Source: Pseudoalteromonas luteoviolacea
GTDB lineage: Bacteria; Pseudomonadota; Gammaproteobacteria; Enterobacterales; Alteromonadaceae
DNA length: 64,000 nt
Assembly (NCBI RefSeq): GCF_001750165.1
Contig: NZ_CP015412.1
Span: 806,001-870,000, forward strand
Reading direction: 5' to 3'
This document shows, in pieces, positions 35,846-45,212 of this stretch. The stretch's first letter is position 1. Each line of letters starts with the position of its first letter. Made by a program: the position numbers and the translations under genes. A model generated the notes under the pieces. That model searched no databases. It was not told where the DNA came from and saw only the letters and a program-made list of their open reading frames with translations.

Positions 35846-37924
35846 CTACTGAGCCTGTTTGCCAAAGTTTTTGCCGAGCAATGTCAAGTCTTGTAAATCA
35901 ACTTTATTGTCTCGGTTAAAATCGACCCCGATTGAGTAGTTAGGATCTGTGCTGGTGGTACGGTAAGCGCCGAGCAGCTTTGTTAAATCACCGATATCAA
36001 TCTTATCGTTACCGTTGCTATCTCCAGCAACTAGGTCAATTTCGCCTAAATCAACGTTAGCTTGATTTGGCGACAGTGTGATGTTTTGCTCTTTACTGAG
36101 ATAACCAGGCGCAGAGAACGTCAGTGTTGCCTCACCAATGCCCGCTTGAACGCTGAAGCTTCCATCTGGATTAATTTTAACAATCTCACCATTGATTGTA
36201 ATGGTAAAGTTGGAGAAATCACCGTCTGGTGCCAACGACGCCACACTGCCACTAATTAAGACGGATTCTAATACGGTTAAAGTATAATTATCTTGGCTTT
36301 GATAAATATATTGACCATTTTCATCAGTGAATTGTGATTGCACCGTGACCGTCACAGTCCCTGGATTAGTGGCAATTAATGAGGCCGTACCAAAATGCCC
36401 TTTACCCGTTTTGGCTTTATAGGGAGACTTTAATGACAACGCACTTTCCCATCGCTCGCCAGTCACATTAACTGGAATTGTCAGGCGTTCATAAGAAGGT
36501 AAAAACTCTCCGTAAAGCCCGTCACTAAATTGTGCAACCTGAGTGCCATTAATGCTAAGCACGGCATCAACACCGTAGACGTTGGTCCCTTCAATTGAAA
36601 GTGGGATGTCAAAGATATTACCAGCAAAGATTGGGCGTGTAGGGAGTGTGGCCGTTACGCCATTGACTAGCTTAGTGTCGACTTTTAATAATTGGCCTCT
36701 AACATCATTAACATAGCTTCTATTTACATAGTGTGTGTATACCCATGTAACGAATAAATAGCCATCCGCTAACTCATCTATGTTTGGGAATACCCAGTTG
36801 TGCATATGCATATCTACCATTGATGCACTGATGGTAAATACCTCACCACTTTTTGTACCATCTTGGTTTAAAGCCTGAGCCTGTAACCCTTTGTTTGTCA
36901 TGAATGTAATGATAATTCGCCCATCTTTTAGGGTAGTAGTGGCGAAGTTTTGTGCTGTCGTCTCGAACTCGCTCAAGTATACTTCGATTTTTGAGCCTTT
37001 AAGTTGACCGTCACTAGTATATGAATAAGCTACCGGCCCAGTTTTTGATGGCAAAACGACAAGGAAACCATCATTCGTTGTTGCTAATGTTCCTGGATAC
37101 TCACCGTCAAGGAAGACGTCTACATAGTCAACAGTAATTGCGTTGCTGACAGGAATGCCTTGGTTATTAAAACTCTGCACATGCGATTTTACATTTGAAT
37201 GCTCTTTACTTGTCCACAAAATTGCAAAATTGCCGTCCTGTAGCGTTGTGATTTGTAAGCCTGCACTAATATTTACTGAGGATGCGACTAAGTGTGTCGA
37301 CTCAATAGCGATATTCTCATTAGCATCAATGATCGATGTAAAAATATTTTTTTCAGAATTTTGTGAAGAGCTTACAAAAGCAACAGCCACTTTATTGTTA
37401 GGTAATTGGCTTAATCTATAATATCTATGTGGGGCGCCTACATCATTATATTGTCCATTAAATATGTCAAAACGCTGTTCAGTTCCTATTGGATTAGCAT
37501 TATTGTCAAACTGTTGGATAACGAACTCTAACTTTGGCTCTTCCTGTATAGAGACAGTTAAAAATCCACCGCCATCGAGTGCGACTACTTTCCCGCCTTT
37601 ATTTGCTGCTGACAATTGAGAAATTGAACCCGATTTGAATCCATCTGGTGTGTAAAGCTGTGCATTAAGAGAGTGCGTACTAAACATATTATCTGCATTA
37701 TCGGCCCAAGATACGAGACGATTACCATTCTCTAGCCTTGTGATCGTTGGATTAGCTACAGGATATTCGGAGGGGATATTGATAGTAAATTCACCGCCAA
37801 CTGGCTCAGGCGTTGTCGCTTGACCAATCATTGGCAAACTAAACATACTCATGAGGAGTAGGTTTCGGCTAAACTTATGCACGGTGCTTAGCTTTGATTT
37901 TGTGTGTTTTTTTAGAATGGGCAT
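35846..37924 (-). CDS. Secreted beta-propeller/cohesin-like/dockerin protein (paralogue 1)
   Basis: A 692-residue protein with a signal peptide (cleavage near GQA-TTP). Residues 40-430 or so carry six or seven repeats of the 'DGGFLVTW...Q.F..nG...G' type, expected to form a propeller. Then comes a cohesin-like domain (about 435-555; FDIPLSIEGTNVYGVDAVLS, GKGHFGTASLIA), a small beta-sandwich (about 555-630; GSVASLAPDGDFSNFTITIN), and a C-terminal type I dockerin with two calcium loops: GDSNGNDKIDIGDL and DFNRDNKVDLQDL. Carrying both a cohesin-like and a dockerin module suggests it can chain or anchor to the neighbouring cohesin protein. Its closest relative is the next gene upstream. Confidence 0.86.
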   Translation of the reverse strand: MPILKKHTKSKLSTVHKFSRNLLLMSMFSLPMIGQATTPEPVGGEFTINIPSEYPVANPTITRLENGNRLVSWADNADNMFSTHSLNAQLYTPDGFKSGSISQLSAANKGGKVVALDGGGFLTVSIQEEPKLEFVIQQFDNNANPIGTEQRFDIFNGQYNDVGAPHRYYRLSQLPNNKVAVAFVSSSQNSEKNIFTSIIDANENIAIESTHLVASSVNISAGLQITTLQDGNFAILWTSKEHSNVKSHVQSFNNQGIPVSNAITVDYVDVFLDGEYPGTLATTNDGFLVVLPSKTGPVAYSYTSDGQLKGSKIEVYLSEFETTAQNFATTTLKDGRIIITFMTNKGLQAQALNQDGTKSGEVFTISASMVDMHMHNWVFPNIDELADGYLFVTWVYTHYVNRSYVNDVRGQLLKVDTKLVNGVTATLPTRPIFAGNIFDIPLSIEGTNVYGVDAVLSINGTQVAQFSDGLYGEFLPSYERLTIPVNVTGERWESALSLKSPYKAKTGKGHFGTASLIATNPGTVTVTVQSQFTDENGQYIYQSQDNYTLTVLESVLISGSVASLAPDGDFSNFTITINGEIVKINPDGSFSVQAGIGEATLTFSAPGYLSKEQNITLSPNQANVDLGEIDLVAGDSNGNDKIDIGDLTKLLGAYRTTSTDPNYSIGVDFNRDNKVDLQDLTLLGKNFGKQAQ

Positions 37925-38225
37925 TAAAATTTCCTTTTGGGCAAAAATGAGGCAAATGAGGTTATTCAGATGCCTGTTTTATTAAAGCTTCCATAAACTA
38001 GGGGAAGGCTTGTTCAATTAAAATAGGGTTTTACCTTAAATTGGTCCAAATTATTTTGCGAAAACACAATTGTAAATACAGTGTGTATGTTGCACTTTGT
38101 TTTGTTTGAATTTTCACTTTTTCTCCTTATTTCTTGCACAATGAGTGCGAAGCATAAGTTGATGTACAGTTTATTCTTTAAAGTCCTATTTCGGCTCAAG
38201 GGCAACCTATCTCGCAATGGCTAAG
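37925..38225 (-). other. Gap between the two dockerin genes
   Basis: A 301-base AT-rich spacer that probably contains the promoter of paralogue 1 (CCTTTTGG in front of the start reads CCAAAAGGAAA on the coding strand, its ribosome binding site). No gene is evident. Confidence 0.6.
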
Positions 38226-40307
38226 TTAGGGGTTAATGGGCTGCTCGCCGAATTTACCAAAATGTTTTCCCAGTAGCGTTAAGTCTTTTATGTTGATTTG
38301 ATTGTCTCTATTAAAATCGGCAATAGGCAGGTATGTCGGTTCACTGGCGTGCGAACGGTAATGGCTCATGAATAACGTAAAGTCGGCAATGTTAATGGCA
38401 TTATCTTGATTTACATCGCCAGGGATAAGCGCGATTTCGCCAAAATGGATGTCCTTTTGGCCTGTTTCAAAGTGATATTGGGCTTTCGCTGTCAAAAATC
38501 CAGGTGAAGATAATGTCAGTAGACCAGGTGTTAATTGCGCTTGAATATAAAAGCTGCCATCGGGGTTTATGGCTACAGGTTGGGTGTGGTAAGTGAGCGT
38601 GATGTCTTGATAGTCGGTATTTTCAGTGAGCGTTTTAATGTTGCCAGTCAAGATCACGGATTCTAAGATGGTCAAGGAGTGAGCTGTGCTATGTTCAAAC
38701 ATCAGTGAGCCATCTTCACCGGTAAACTTGGTTTCAACACGCAGGCTTACTTCTCCCATTTGTTTGGCTAATAAGGTCGCTGTGGCAAATTTACCCTCGC
38801 CAGTTTTTGCTTTGTGCGGTGGGACTAATGTCGCAGAGGCTTCCCAATGGGTATCTGAATAACGCAATGGAGTATCAAGGCGCTCACTTTCAGGTATGAA
38901 ATTACCAAGGTGACCACCTGAAAAACGGGCTTTATTTGGCACGCTGACCGTTAATATGGCTTCAACACCATAAATCTGGCTGCCTTGCACGTCAAGATTG
39001 AGTGATATTGTATCCCCTTCGTAGATTGGACCAGTTGGTAAGGTGGGGATCACGCTATTTTTCGGACCGCTTGGCAGTTGATATTTTTGTATATGCACAG
39101 TCCACTCATCATTGTTATTTGGACTGCTTAGCCAACTAATTGCGAACTGCTCATTTGGTAGCGTTGTGAGGTTGGGCAGTTTTTGAGACCCTTTTGCGGC
39201 ATCATTGACCTGAAACGCATCGCCAAGCTTATCGCCATTTTGATTAAACGCTTGTGCAAAAACACCTAAGCCATCAGCATCTGGGGCGGTCCAAGTAACG
39301 ACCAATGCGCCAGAATCTAGCACGGTGATCTTTGGCCTTGTATGAGTTGAGCTGGATGTATTTTGTACTAGGGTAAAGTTTTCTCCGGCGACACTGCCGT
39401 CGGCATTGAATCTTTGTCCATGGATCCCGTAGGAATCTGAGTGAACATCAAAACCCCGCCATACAACTAAAAATCCACCATTTGGCAAGTGTTGTATGTC
39501 AGTGTCTTTGCCATTGGTTAGCCCCTCTCTATTAATTCTAAATTCTTGGCCAAGAGGCTTGTGGTTTGCGTCAAATCGGCGCACGTAGATGTTGGAAGAA
39601 GCTGCCCAAGTCAGTACAAAACTATTGTCATCAAAGGCAATGAGAGAAGGGTTTTCCCGGTAAAGTTTTTCATTTGAGCTGATAATATCAATGCGCTGAT
39701 CAAATGGAATGCCAGAAGGAGAAAACTCTCTTGCATACACCACAGGGGTTTGTTTATCTCTATCACCCCACCCCATGATAAACCAGCCGTTTTTTAAGGC
39801 TGCCGCTCTGCGATTGTAATTATTCACAGGTGCAGTAATGGGGGTCAATTCAAACTCGCTGGAAGCAAAGCTCCCATCGTGATTTAACTTACGTCCATTG
39901 ATACTTCTTACCCAATAATTCTGCCATGTAACCAGGAGTTTACCATCTGTCAGAGGCAAGATATGGGGGGCTCTCGACGCTCTTTTAGCATTGGTATTAA
40001 TACGCGTCGGGGAGCCTATTTTAATATTGTGTTGATTGTATCTTTGTCCATAAATGTATGTGCTTCCCAACATTTCTGCGGTCCACAAAACAATATAACC
40101 CCCTTCATTGAGTGAGGTGATGGCAGGCATTTGATCGAGCACTTTTGAGCGGTATTCAATGTTTACCGTCTGCATCTCTCCTACTTTTATAGGGGAGTGT
40201 GCTTCAGTCAGGAATGGCAAGCCACATAGTAGTGCCATTAGGGAGTGCTGAGAATAGGTCACAAATTTAGATGTGATAGATGTTATACAAGTTAGGTGCA
40301 ATGGCAT
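38226..40307 (-). CDS. Secreted beta-propeller/cohesin-like/dockerin protein (paralogue 2)
   Basis: A paralogue of the previous gene with the same order: signal peptide (ending near TEAH), propeller repeats such as GKLLVTWQNYWVRSINGR and GFLVVWRGFDVHSDSYGI, cohesin-like domain (ISLNLDVQGSQIYGVEAILT, GEGKFATATLLA), beta-sandwich and dockerin (GDVNQDNAINIADF, then DFNRDNQINIKDL). ATG 40307 is preferred because AGGGA lies upstream; 40334 is an alternative that adds nine residues. Asn replaces some Asp in the calcium loops, which is still compatible with binding. It is separated by 301 bases from its paralogue, and by 104 bases from the broken response regulator gene. Confidence 0.86.
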   Translation of the reverse strand: MPLHLTCITSITSKFVTYSQHSLMALLCGLPFLTEAHSPIKVGEMQTVNIEYRSKVLDQMPAITSLNEGGYIVLWTAEMLGSTYIYGQRYNQHNIKIGSPTRINTNAKRASRAPHILPLTDGKLLVTWQNYWVRSINGRKLNHDGSFASSEFELTPITAPVNNYNRRAAALKNGWFIMGWGDRDKQTPVVYAREFSPSGIPFDQRIDIISSNEKLYRENPSLIAFDDNSFVLTWAASSNIYVRRFDANHKPLGQEFRINREGLTNGKDTDIQHLPNGGFLVVWRGFDVHSDSYGIHGQRFNADGSVAGENFTLVQNTSSSTHTRPKITVLDSGALVVTWTAPDADGLGVFAQAFNQNGDKLGDAFQVNDAAKGSQKLPNLTTLPNEQFAISWLSSPNNNDEWTVHIQKYQLPSGPKNSVIPTLPTGPIYEGDTISLNLDVQGSQIYGVEAILTVSVPNKARFSGGHLGNFIPESERLDTPLRYSDTHWEASATLVPPHKAKTGEGKFATATLLAKQMGEVSLRVETKFTGEDGSLMFEHSTAHSLTILESVILTGNIKTLTENTDYQDITLTYHTQPVAINPDGSFYIQAQLTPGLLTLSSPGFLTAKAQYHFETGQKDIHFGEIALIPGDVNQDNAINIADFTLFMSHYRSHASEPTYLPIADFNRDNQINIKDLTLLGKHFGKFGEQPINP

Positions 40308-40438
40308 TGGCTCTTTCCCTAGCATCATTCGCAATCACTGAGTGCGCGTCAACAAAATAATAAAGCCCGCAGGATAGTGCTCAGTCACCAAGAGAGAAAT
40401 AGGGTATTTACCCTAAATAGGGAAAGATATGTAAAGAT

Positions 40439-41142
40439 TTATATCACGAGGCCTTCTTTGACGGCAAATCGAACTAACTCAGCTGTTTTGTTTAACCCAA
40501 GTTTTTTCATAATTCTAGTGCGGTGATTATCAACGGTCTTAATTGAGATGCACAAACTTTCAGCTATTTCTCGATTAGTATGGCCACAGGAGATATGAGT
40601 CACGATTTCTTGTTCACGGGCCGTGAGAATAAAGTCCTTAGCGCAAAGCTGATATGCTTCTAGTTTTGTTTTTAAACTTGGGCTTATGAACTGTTCACCA
40701 TTACACACCTGCTTTATTGCTTGAGTTAATGTGTTAAATGCGTCTCTTTTTGGTAGATAAGCGTGTGCACCTGCTTTATTGCTTGAGTTAATGTGTTAAA
40801 TGCGTCTCTTTTTGGTAGATAAGCGTGTGCACCTGCGGCAAAAGCGCGGTTTATTATTTTAATATCTTCATGCATGCTAAGAAAGATAACTTTGGTGTTA
40901 AGGTCACGTTGTTTTATTTTATGAGATACATCTAAGCCACTCATTTTGCCCATTGAAATATCTAAAATTGCAATGTCAGGCTGGATAGATTGAATACATC
41001 GCCATGCCTGTTCGCCGTTTTCGGCATCAAAGATGGCGTTACTTATTTCAGCTTGCACGATGAGAGATCGGATCCCCTGCCGTACTAAGTGATGATCATC
41101 GGCAATTAAAATACTAAGCCTGTGTCCGAGTCCGTAATTCAT
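40439..41142 (-). pseudogene. NarL/LuxR-type response regulator split by a 62-bp tandem duplication
   Basis: The 5' part (41142 down to 40726) encodes a full receiver domain: acidic pair ILIADDHH, phospho-acceptor Asp in ILDISMGKMSG, Thr/Ser in VIFLSMHE, and Lys in YLPKRDA. It then runs into a frameshift and stops. The 3' part (40708 down to 40439) encodes the LuxR helix-turn-helix (LTAREQEIVTHISCGHTNRE, then IAESLCISIKTVDNHRTRIM). Between them lies a perfect 62-base tandem duplication, 62 being two more than a multiple of three. Removing one copy joins the frames as TQAIKQVCNGEQFISP and gives a normal 213-residue regulator. GGGAAG precedes the start. As it stands, the DNA-binding half is uncoupled from the receiver. 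It may be a pseudogene or a reversible off state. No sensor kinase is adjacent. Confidence 0.9.
40707..40830. repeat. Perfect 62-bp tandem duplication
   Basis: Copy 1 (40707-40768) and copy 2 (40769-40830) are identical in all 62 bases. The copies begin within ACCTGC, and the same CACCTGC 7-mer lies at the far end of copy 2 (40830-40836), so slippage between short repeats explains the origin. Confidence 0.98.
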
Positions 41143-41520
41143 TGTACTTCCCTATGCACAACCGTGTTGTGCATCTTTTATGATAAAGAGATAAGAGTGT
41201 TAACGCAGTGGTAAAAATTGGACATCTCTAATTCTTAATTATTGGTTTTATTAGTTTTTTTATGCGTTTAAAACAATTTTATACGGTCTGGAGCTGTAAA
41301 TAAATACAAGTCCGTGATTAGCTGAAATCAGCCTATCTATTTGATAAAAATAATAAAGTATAAAGTTGAAGAGATGTTGTGAGTGAGATTAAAACTGAAT
41401 GAAATTTTTTGAGATAAGCAAGGTAGCAACCTAATAGGAGCACCGTCATAGATGCTCCTGTCTATGGGTTAAGAAAAGATATTCTAACCGGTATGAATAC
41501 TTTTCGTAGGTCTAAAGTGG
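41143..41520. other. Intergenic region
   Basis: A 378-base AT-rich region upstream of the response regulator. A stem AGGAGCA / TGCTCCT lies at 41436-41459, past the end of the small secreted protein gene, without a U-run. No gene is seen. Confidence 0.55.
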
Positions 41521-41904
41521 TTAGTATACAGTCATGTAGTCGACTGTTACATTGCCTTCTCTGTACAGGCCATGTTCTTGATTGTAGTTCACATCAATAG
41601 TGACTTTTGCATAGTCTGTTTGTAAAGAGTAGTTACCACCACTTGGCGTCGAGTAAGTGCACTCAGTTTGAGCATAAAGGTATTCAGCCTGCATCGGTGT
41701 CACGAAGTAGTTGATGACTTGAGTATGACAGTCATGGAAGCGATAGCCTGCATCTTTAAGCTGTGTTCTGATGGTTTGATACTTACGACCATATTCCAGC
41801 ACCTCTTGAACACTCGCATAACCCGCTTCAGTTGGTAGCTCTCCAGCTGAAACATTTGTAGCGGCAGCAATGGCAATTAGTGAGAATAATACGCCAGTTT
41901 TCAT
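41521..41904 (-). CDS. Small secreted protein of unknown function
   Basis: A 127-residue protein with signal peptide MKTGVLFSLIAIAAATNVSA. The mature chain of about 107 residues has two cysteines (RFHDCHTQV and QTECTYS) that could form a disulphide, and many Tyr residues toward the C-terminus. No family recognised. AAGGAAAC precedes the ATG. It is transcribed alone, divergent from the solute-binding protein gene. Confidence 0.75.
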   Translation of the reverse strand: MKTGVLFSLIAIAAATNVSAGELPTEAGYASVQEVLEYGRKYQTIRTQLKDAGYRFHDCHTQVINYFVTPMQAEYLYAQTECTYSTPSGGNYSLQTDYAKVTIDVNYNQEHGLYREGNVTVDYMTVY

Positions 41905-42296
41905 AGTTTGTTTCCTTTTCTTGAGAATAAAAAGCCATTTTGGCTCGTAAAAGTTTTATGTACGATGGGTTTTTGTCGTGCTGTTTCCTTCACAACATAA
42001 AACTGCAAAGCACATGCCTTGCGTTCGCACACTATTATTAAACGAATAAATGAATATAATATTTATGATTAAAGTCAAAAAAATGAAGAAAAAATTTAAC
42101 TTATGAAATATTGGGGTATTAAATAGCCAATTTGTTTTTATATATGAATTAATGATTCTTTTTGTTTAGTGTTTTAATTATCCTTGTTTTTAAATGTGTA
42201 ATAAACAGGCCGTTTTTTGCTTAGATAGTGCACTTTTTCATAATGTTTGTGAAAACTATGCTAAGTTGATAAAGAGTGTGTTAAATAGAGGCCATT
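41905..42296. other. Divergent intergenic region
   Basis: A 392-base, very AT-rich region between divergent genes, presumably containing both promoters. I see no RNA gene, repeat or open frame worth naming. Confidence 0.55.
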
Positions 42297-43031
42297 ATGC
42301 GTGTTTTACTTGGCTTTATCGCTTTTCTATATTCTTCGAGTGTAGCCTGTGAGCATTACACGGTGCTGGTTTACCATGGTGCAAACCCACCTTATAACTA
42401 TATTTCTGGCAATGGGCAAGCGGGCATATTTAGCCATTTGTTTAATCGATTGAGTGAGTTGACTGGCCACACATTTGAATTAGTGCCTTGGTCGGTGGCC
42501 AGAGGGCAAAGGTTATTTGACATGGGTAAAATTGATATTGAACCTGGCGTTAACCCTAACTGGCGCACTCAGAGCAGTAACCCTGGGATTTACTCTCTGC
42601 CTTATGCGTATTCGCGCGAAGTGGTACTAGGGCGGGAGGGTGAACGTGTTACGGACGATCCGAAAACTTTTTATGGTTCAGTTTTTGGCCGTGTTAGAGG
42701 GTATCGTTACGGCGAGTTTGAATCCCACTTTGGACATACTAAAATCATGGTTTATGATAATGTCTCTGAAAAAGAGCTACTTGCTCAACTTGCTTATCAG
42801 CGTGTTGATTTCATCATGTTGGGCGATGCCACCGCTGCTTATTACCAACACCGTCATCCTGATTATGCCGATTTTAAGGTGGTATACGAGATCAGTCGTT
42901 TACCAGTGCATATGCGTCTACAACCCCACTTAAAGTCATTACAAGCCGAATTAAATAGCGCTTTGAAAACAATGATAGCTAATCAAGAAGTTGAAGCCAT
43001 TTATCATCGTTATGGCGCAAATTCAAAATAA
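42297..43031 (+). CDS. Periplasmic amino-acid-type solute-binding protein
   Basis: A 244-residue type 3 solute-binding-like protein with a short signal peptide (MRVLLGFIAFLYSSSVA). It opens VLVYHGANPPYNYISGNGQA and continues with the domain order of this fold. No permease or ATPase is adjacent. In marine gammaproteobacteria, such orphan proteins often act as sensors or have diverged functions; the ligand is unknown. AGAGG precedes the ATG. It is convergent with the LysR gene across a 9-base gap. Confidence 0.83.
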   Translation: MRVLLGFIAFLYSSSVACEHYTVLVYHGANPPYNYISGNGQAGIFSHLFNRLSELTGHTFELVPWSVARGQRLFDMGKIDIEPGVNPNWRTQSSNPGIYSLPYAYSREVVLGREGERVTDDPKTFYGSVFGRVRGYRYGEFESHFGHTKIMVYDNVSEKELLAQLAYQRVDFIMLGDATAAYYQHRHPDYADFKVVYEISRLPVHMRLQPHLKSLQAELNSALKTMIANQEVEAIYHRYGANSK

Positions 43032-43040
43032 TAGAGGTCG

Positions 43041-43937
43041 CTACACCGCAAGTTGCTCAGAGAGTAAGTCGATAAAGTATCTTACTTTAGGTGATAAGTG
43101 CTTTCTGCTTGGGTAAACAACGTAGACCTCCACAGGTTTTTGCAGATAAGACTCAAATAGCACCTCTAGCTGTCCGTCTTTGATGGCATCGACAAGATAA
43201 AACTCTGGCAACCGAGTAATGCCAACCCCGTCGATGGCCATGGCTGCTTGCATCTTTCCATGATTACAATTGACGCGTTTACGTACATCAACAGTAAAAG
43301 ACTTACCCGTTTGATCGGTAAACTCCCACCGATCAGGCGTTTTTAAATTACTGTAGCAAACACAGTGGTGTTTAGTGAGCTCCCTTGGGTGATATGGCTT
43401 TCCATACCGCGCGATATAACCAGGGCTTGCAACAACGAGTGTACGACATTGATAAATACGCTTACAGATAAGCGTTGATTCTTCTAGCTTAGTGGTTGCT
43501 CGAATTGCCAAGTCATATCCATCACCGACAACATCCACTGCTCGGTCGTTAAGATCCCACTCGATGGTGACGTTAGGATACCTTTTTACATACTCTGTTA
43601 CGGCAGGTCTTAAATAGTCTAGGCTAAATGCCACTGGGCAACTAATTTTAAGTACCCCTTTGGGTTTGTTATCTTGATGGGTCAGCAGTTTAAGAGTTTG
43701 CTCTGCATCTGAGATCAGCTGCACACAATGCTGAAAATATACTTCACCGTCAGGGGTCAATGCCAAAGTACGGGTTGTTCTGTTCAATAGCCGCATGCCA
43801 AGGCGTGCTTCTAAGCGGTTGACAACTTTGCTGATGTGAGATGGGGAGTGCCCGAGTTGCAGCGCAGCTTCTGCGAAACTATTACATTGCACAACTTTGA
43901 CGAAGACTTGGATACCTTCAAATAGATTATGAGTCAT
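43041..43937 (-). CDS. LysR-family transcriptional regulator
   Basis: A 298-residue LysR regulator with the N-terminal helix-turn-helix (FVKVVQCNSFAEAALQLGHS, then HISKVVNRLEARLGMRLLNR) and a C-terminal effector domain. It belongs to the CrgA-like branch. It is divergent from the FMN-reductase gene at 44058 across a 120-base gap, and likely regulates it. Confidence 0.92.
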   Translation of the reverse strand: MTHNLFEGIQVFVKVVQCNSFAEAALQLGHSPSHISKVVNRLEARLGMRLLNRTTRTLALTPDGEVYFQHCVQLISDAEQTLKLLTHQDNKPKGVLKISCPVAFSLDYLRPAVTEYVKRYPNVTIEWDLNDRAVDVVGDGYDLAIRATTKLEESTLICKRIYQCRTLVVASPGYIARYGKPYHPRELTKHHCVCYSNLKTPDRWEFTDQTGKSFTVDVRKRVNCNHGKMQAAMAIDGVGITRLPEFYLVDAIKDGQLEVLFESYLQKPVEVYVVYPSRKHLSPKVRYFIDLLSEQLAV

Positions 43938-44057
43938 ATAGAAATAGTAACTTTACATTTGCCCTATTAATGTTTATTAAAACTTAATCTACACTGTTTG
44001 TCATCAAGTCGAGCAAGTATATTCGACGAAAATAGAACAGTTAAATTGGAGAACGTA

Positions 44058-44585
44058 ATGAAAGTATTAGCATTTGCAGCAAGCAGCAGCCGTCAGTCAA
44101 TCAATAAAGCACTTGTAGAGTATGCAACTTCTAAGATTGAGCAGGCCGATGTAGAAGTTTTGGATTTAAACGATTTTGAAATGCCGATTTATAGCATCGA
44201 TCGTGAGAAAGAGAGTGGGATCCCTGAACTTGCACAAAAGTTTTATGACAAAATTGGCGAAGCAGATGTGATTGTCATTTCATTTGCTGAACATAATGGC
44301 TCTTACACTGCGGCATACAAAAACATTTTTGACTGGACATCTCGTATCAATATGAAGGTGTACCAAGATACGCCAATGTTGTTGTTGGCAACTTCTCCAG
44401 GACCAGGTGGCGCACAAAGTGTACTTAATGCAGCGGTAAATTCTGCACCTTATTTTGCAGCTGATGTGAAAGCACATTTGTCAGTACCAAGCTTCTTCGA
44501 TAATTTTGATTTAGAGACACTGCAACTGACTAATTCAGAGTTAAGTGAAGCTTTAAATAGCGCATTAACAAAATTAACAAATTAA
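44058..44585 (+). CDS. NADPH-dependent FMN reductase-like flavoprotein
   Basis: A 175-residue flavodoxin-fold protein with the FMN phosphate loop ASSSRQSINKAL, the FAEHNGSYTAAYKNIFDW motif and SPGPGGAQSVLNAA. Relatives include chromate/azo/quinone reductases such as ChrR/YieF. ATG 44058 is chosen for its GGAGA site; the frame extends 60 bases further upstream without one. It is divergent from the LysR gene, and the pair fits a redox-response unit. It is followed by a strong terminator. Confidence 0.9.
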   Translation: MKVLAFAASSSRQSINKALVEYATSKIEQADVEVLDLNDFEMPIYSIDREKESGIPELAQKFYDKIGEADVIVISFAEHNGSYTAAYKNIFDWTSRINMKVYQDTPMLLLATSPGPGGAQSVLNAAVNSAPYFAADVKAHLSVPSFFDNFDLETLQLTNSELSEALNSALTKLTN

Positions 44586-44613
44586 TAGGATGCGTCTGTT
44601 CCTAATAAAATTG

Positions 44614-44657
44614 GAAAGCAGCTGAGAGTGTGTGATTAAATGCGCTGCTTTCTTTTT
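44614..44657 (+). terminator. Rho-independent terminator
   Basis: GAAAGCAGC / GCTGCTTTC forms a perfect 9-bp stem around a 21-base loop, followed by TTTTT, 28 bases after the FMN-reductase stop. Confidence 0.75.
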
Positions 44658-44699
44658 AAAAGGCTAGACGGTAGATATTAAATAAAGTCTAAAAAAAGC

Positions 44700-44727
44700 T
44701 TTACAAATTAATGAGATTTAATAGAAT
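44700..44727 (+). promoter_or_regulatory. tRNA promoter
   Basis: TTTACA and TAGAAT, 16 bases apart, end 15 bases before the tRNA 5' end. This is a good sigma-70 promoter at the expected place. Confidence 0.6.
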
Positions 44728-44742
44728 CTTAGTCTCTAACTT

Positions 44743-44818
<76 letters not shown>

Positions 44819-44885
44819 AGTCATACCCGTCTGTGTGTCTCACTTTCATTTTTAAACAGTGTGTTAATACATCAAAGGCAATGCC

Positions 44886-45212
44886 ATGAGTGATGAAAAA
44901 CAAAATGTGTTCAATGCAGTTCCTTCAGATCTCACAGACGAGTTTTTTGAAGTGATAGCTGGCAATGGTGATGTGAAAATCGAGCGCATTATTTCAAAAG
45001 GGCACTCGTCGCCGGAAACAGGATGGTATGATCAAGAGCAGCATGAATGGGTAATGGTAGTGCAAGGTGGAGGTGAGCTGACGTTTGAAGATGGCCGGGT
45101 TATCAAATTGGGTGCTGGAGAGCACGTCAATATTCCTGCGCATTGTAAACATAAAGTCAGCTGGACAAGGCCTGATACAGAAACCATTTGGCTAGCTGTT
45201 TTTTATTCCTAA
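44886..45212 (+). CDS. Small cupin-domain protein
   Basis: A 108-residue single-domain cupin. The metal motif 1 region is HEWVMVVQGGGELTFEDG and motif 2 is GAGEHVNIPAHCKHKV, with His residues at the expected positions. The small size and sequence match the 'cupin 2' uncharacterised proteins near lipid or antibiotic metabolism; the substrate is unknown. Its 3' end overlaps the convergent histidine kinase gene by 21 bases. Confidence 0.85.
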   Translation: MSDEKQNVFNAVPSDLTDEFFEVIAGNGDVKIERIISKGHSSPETGWYDQEQHEWVMVVQGGGELTFEDGRVIKLGAGEHVNIPAHCKHKVSWTRPDTETIWLAVFYS

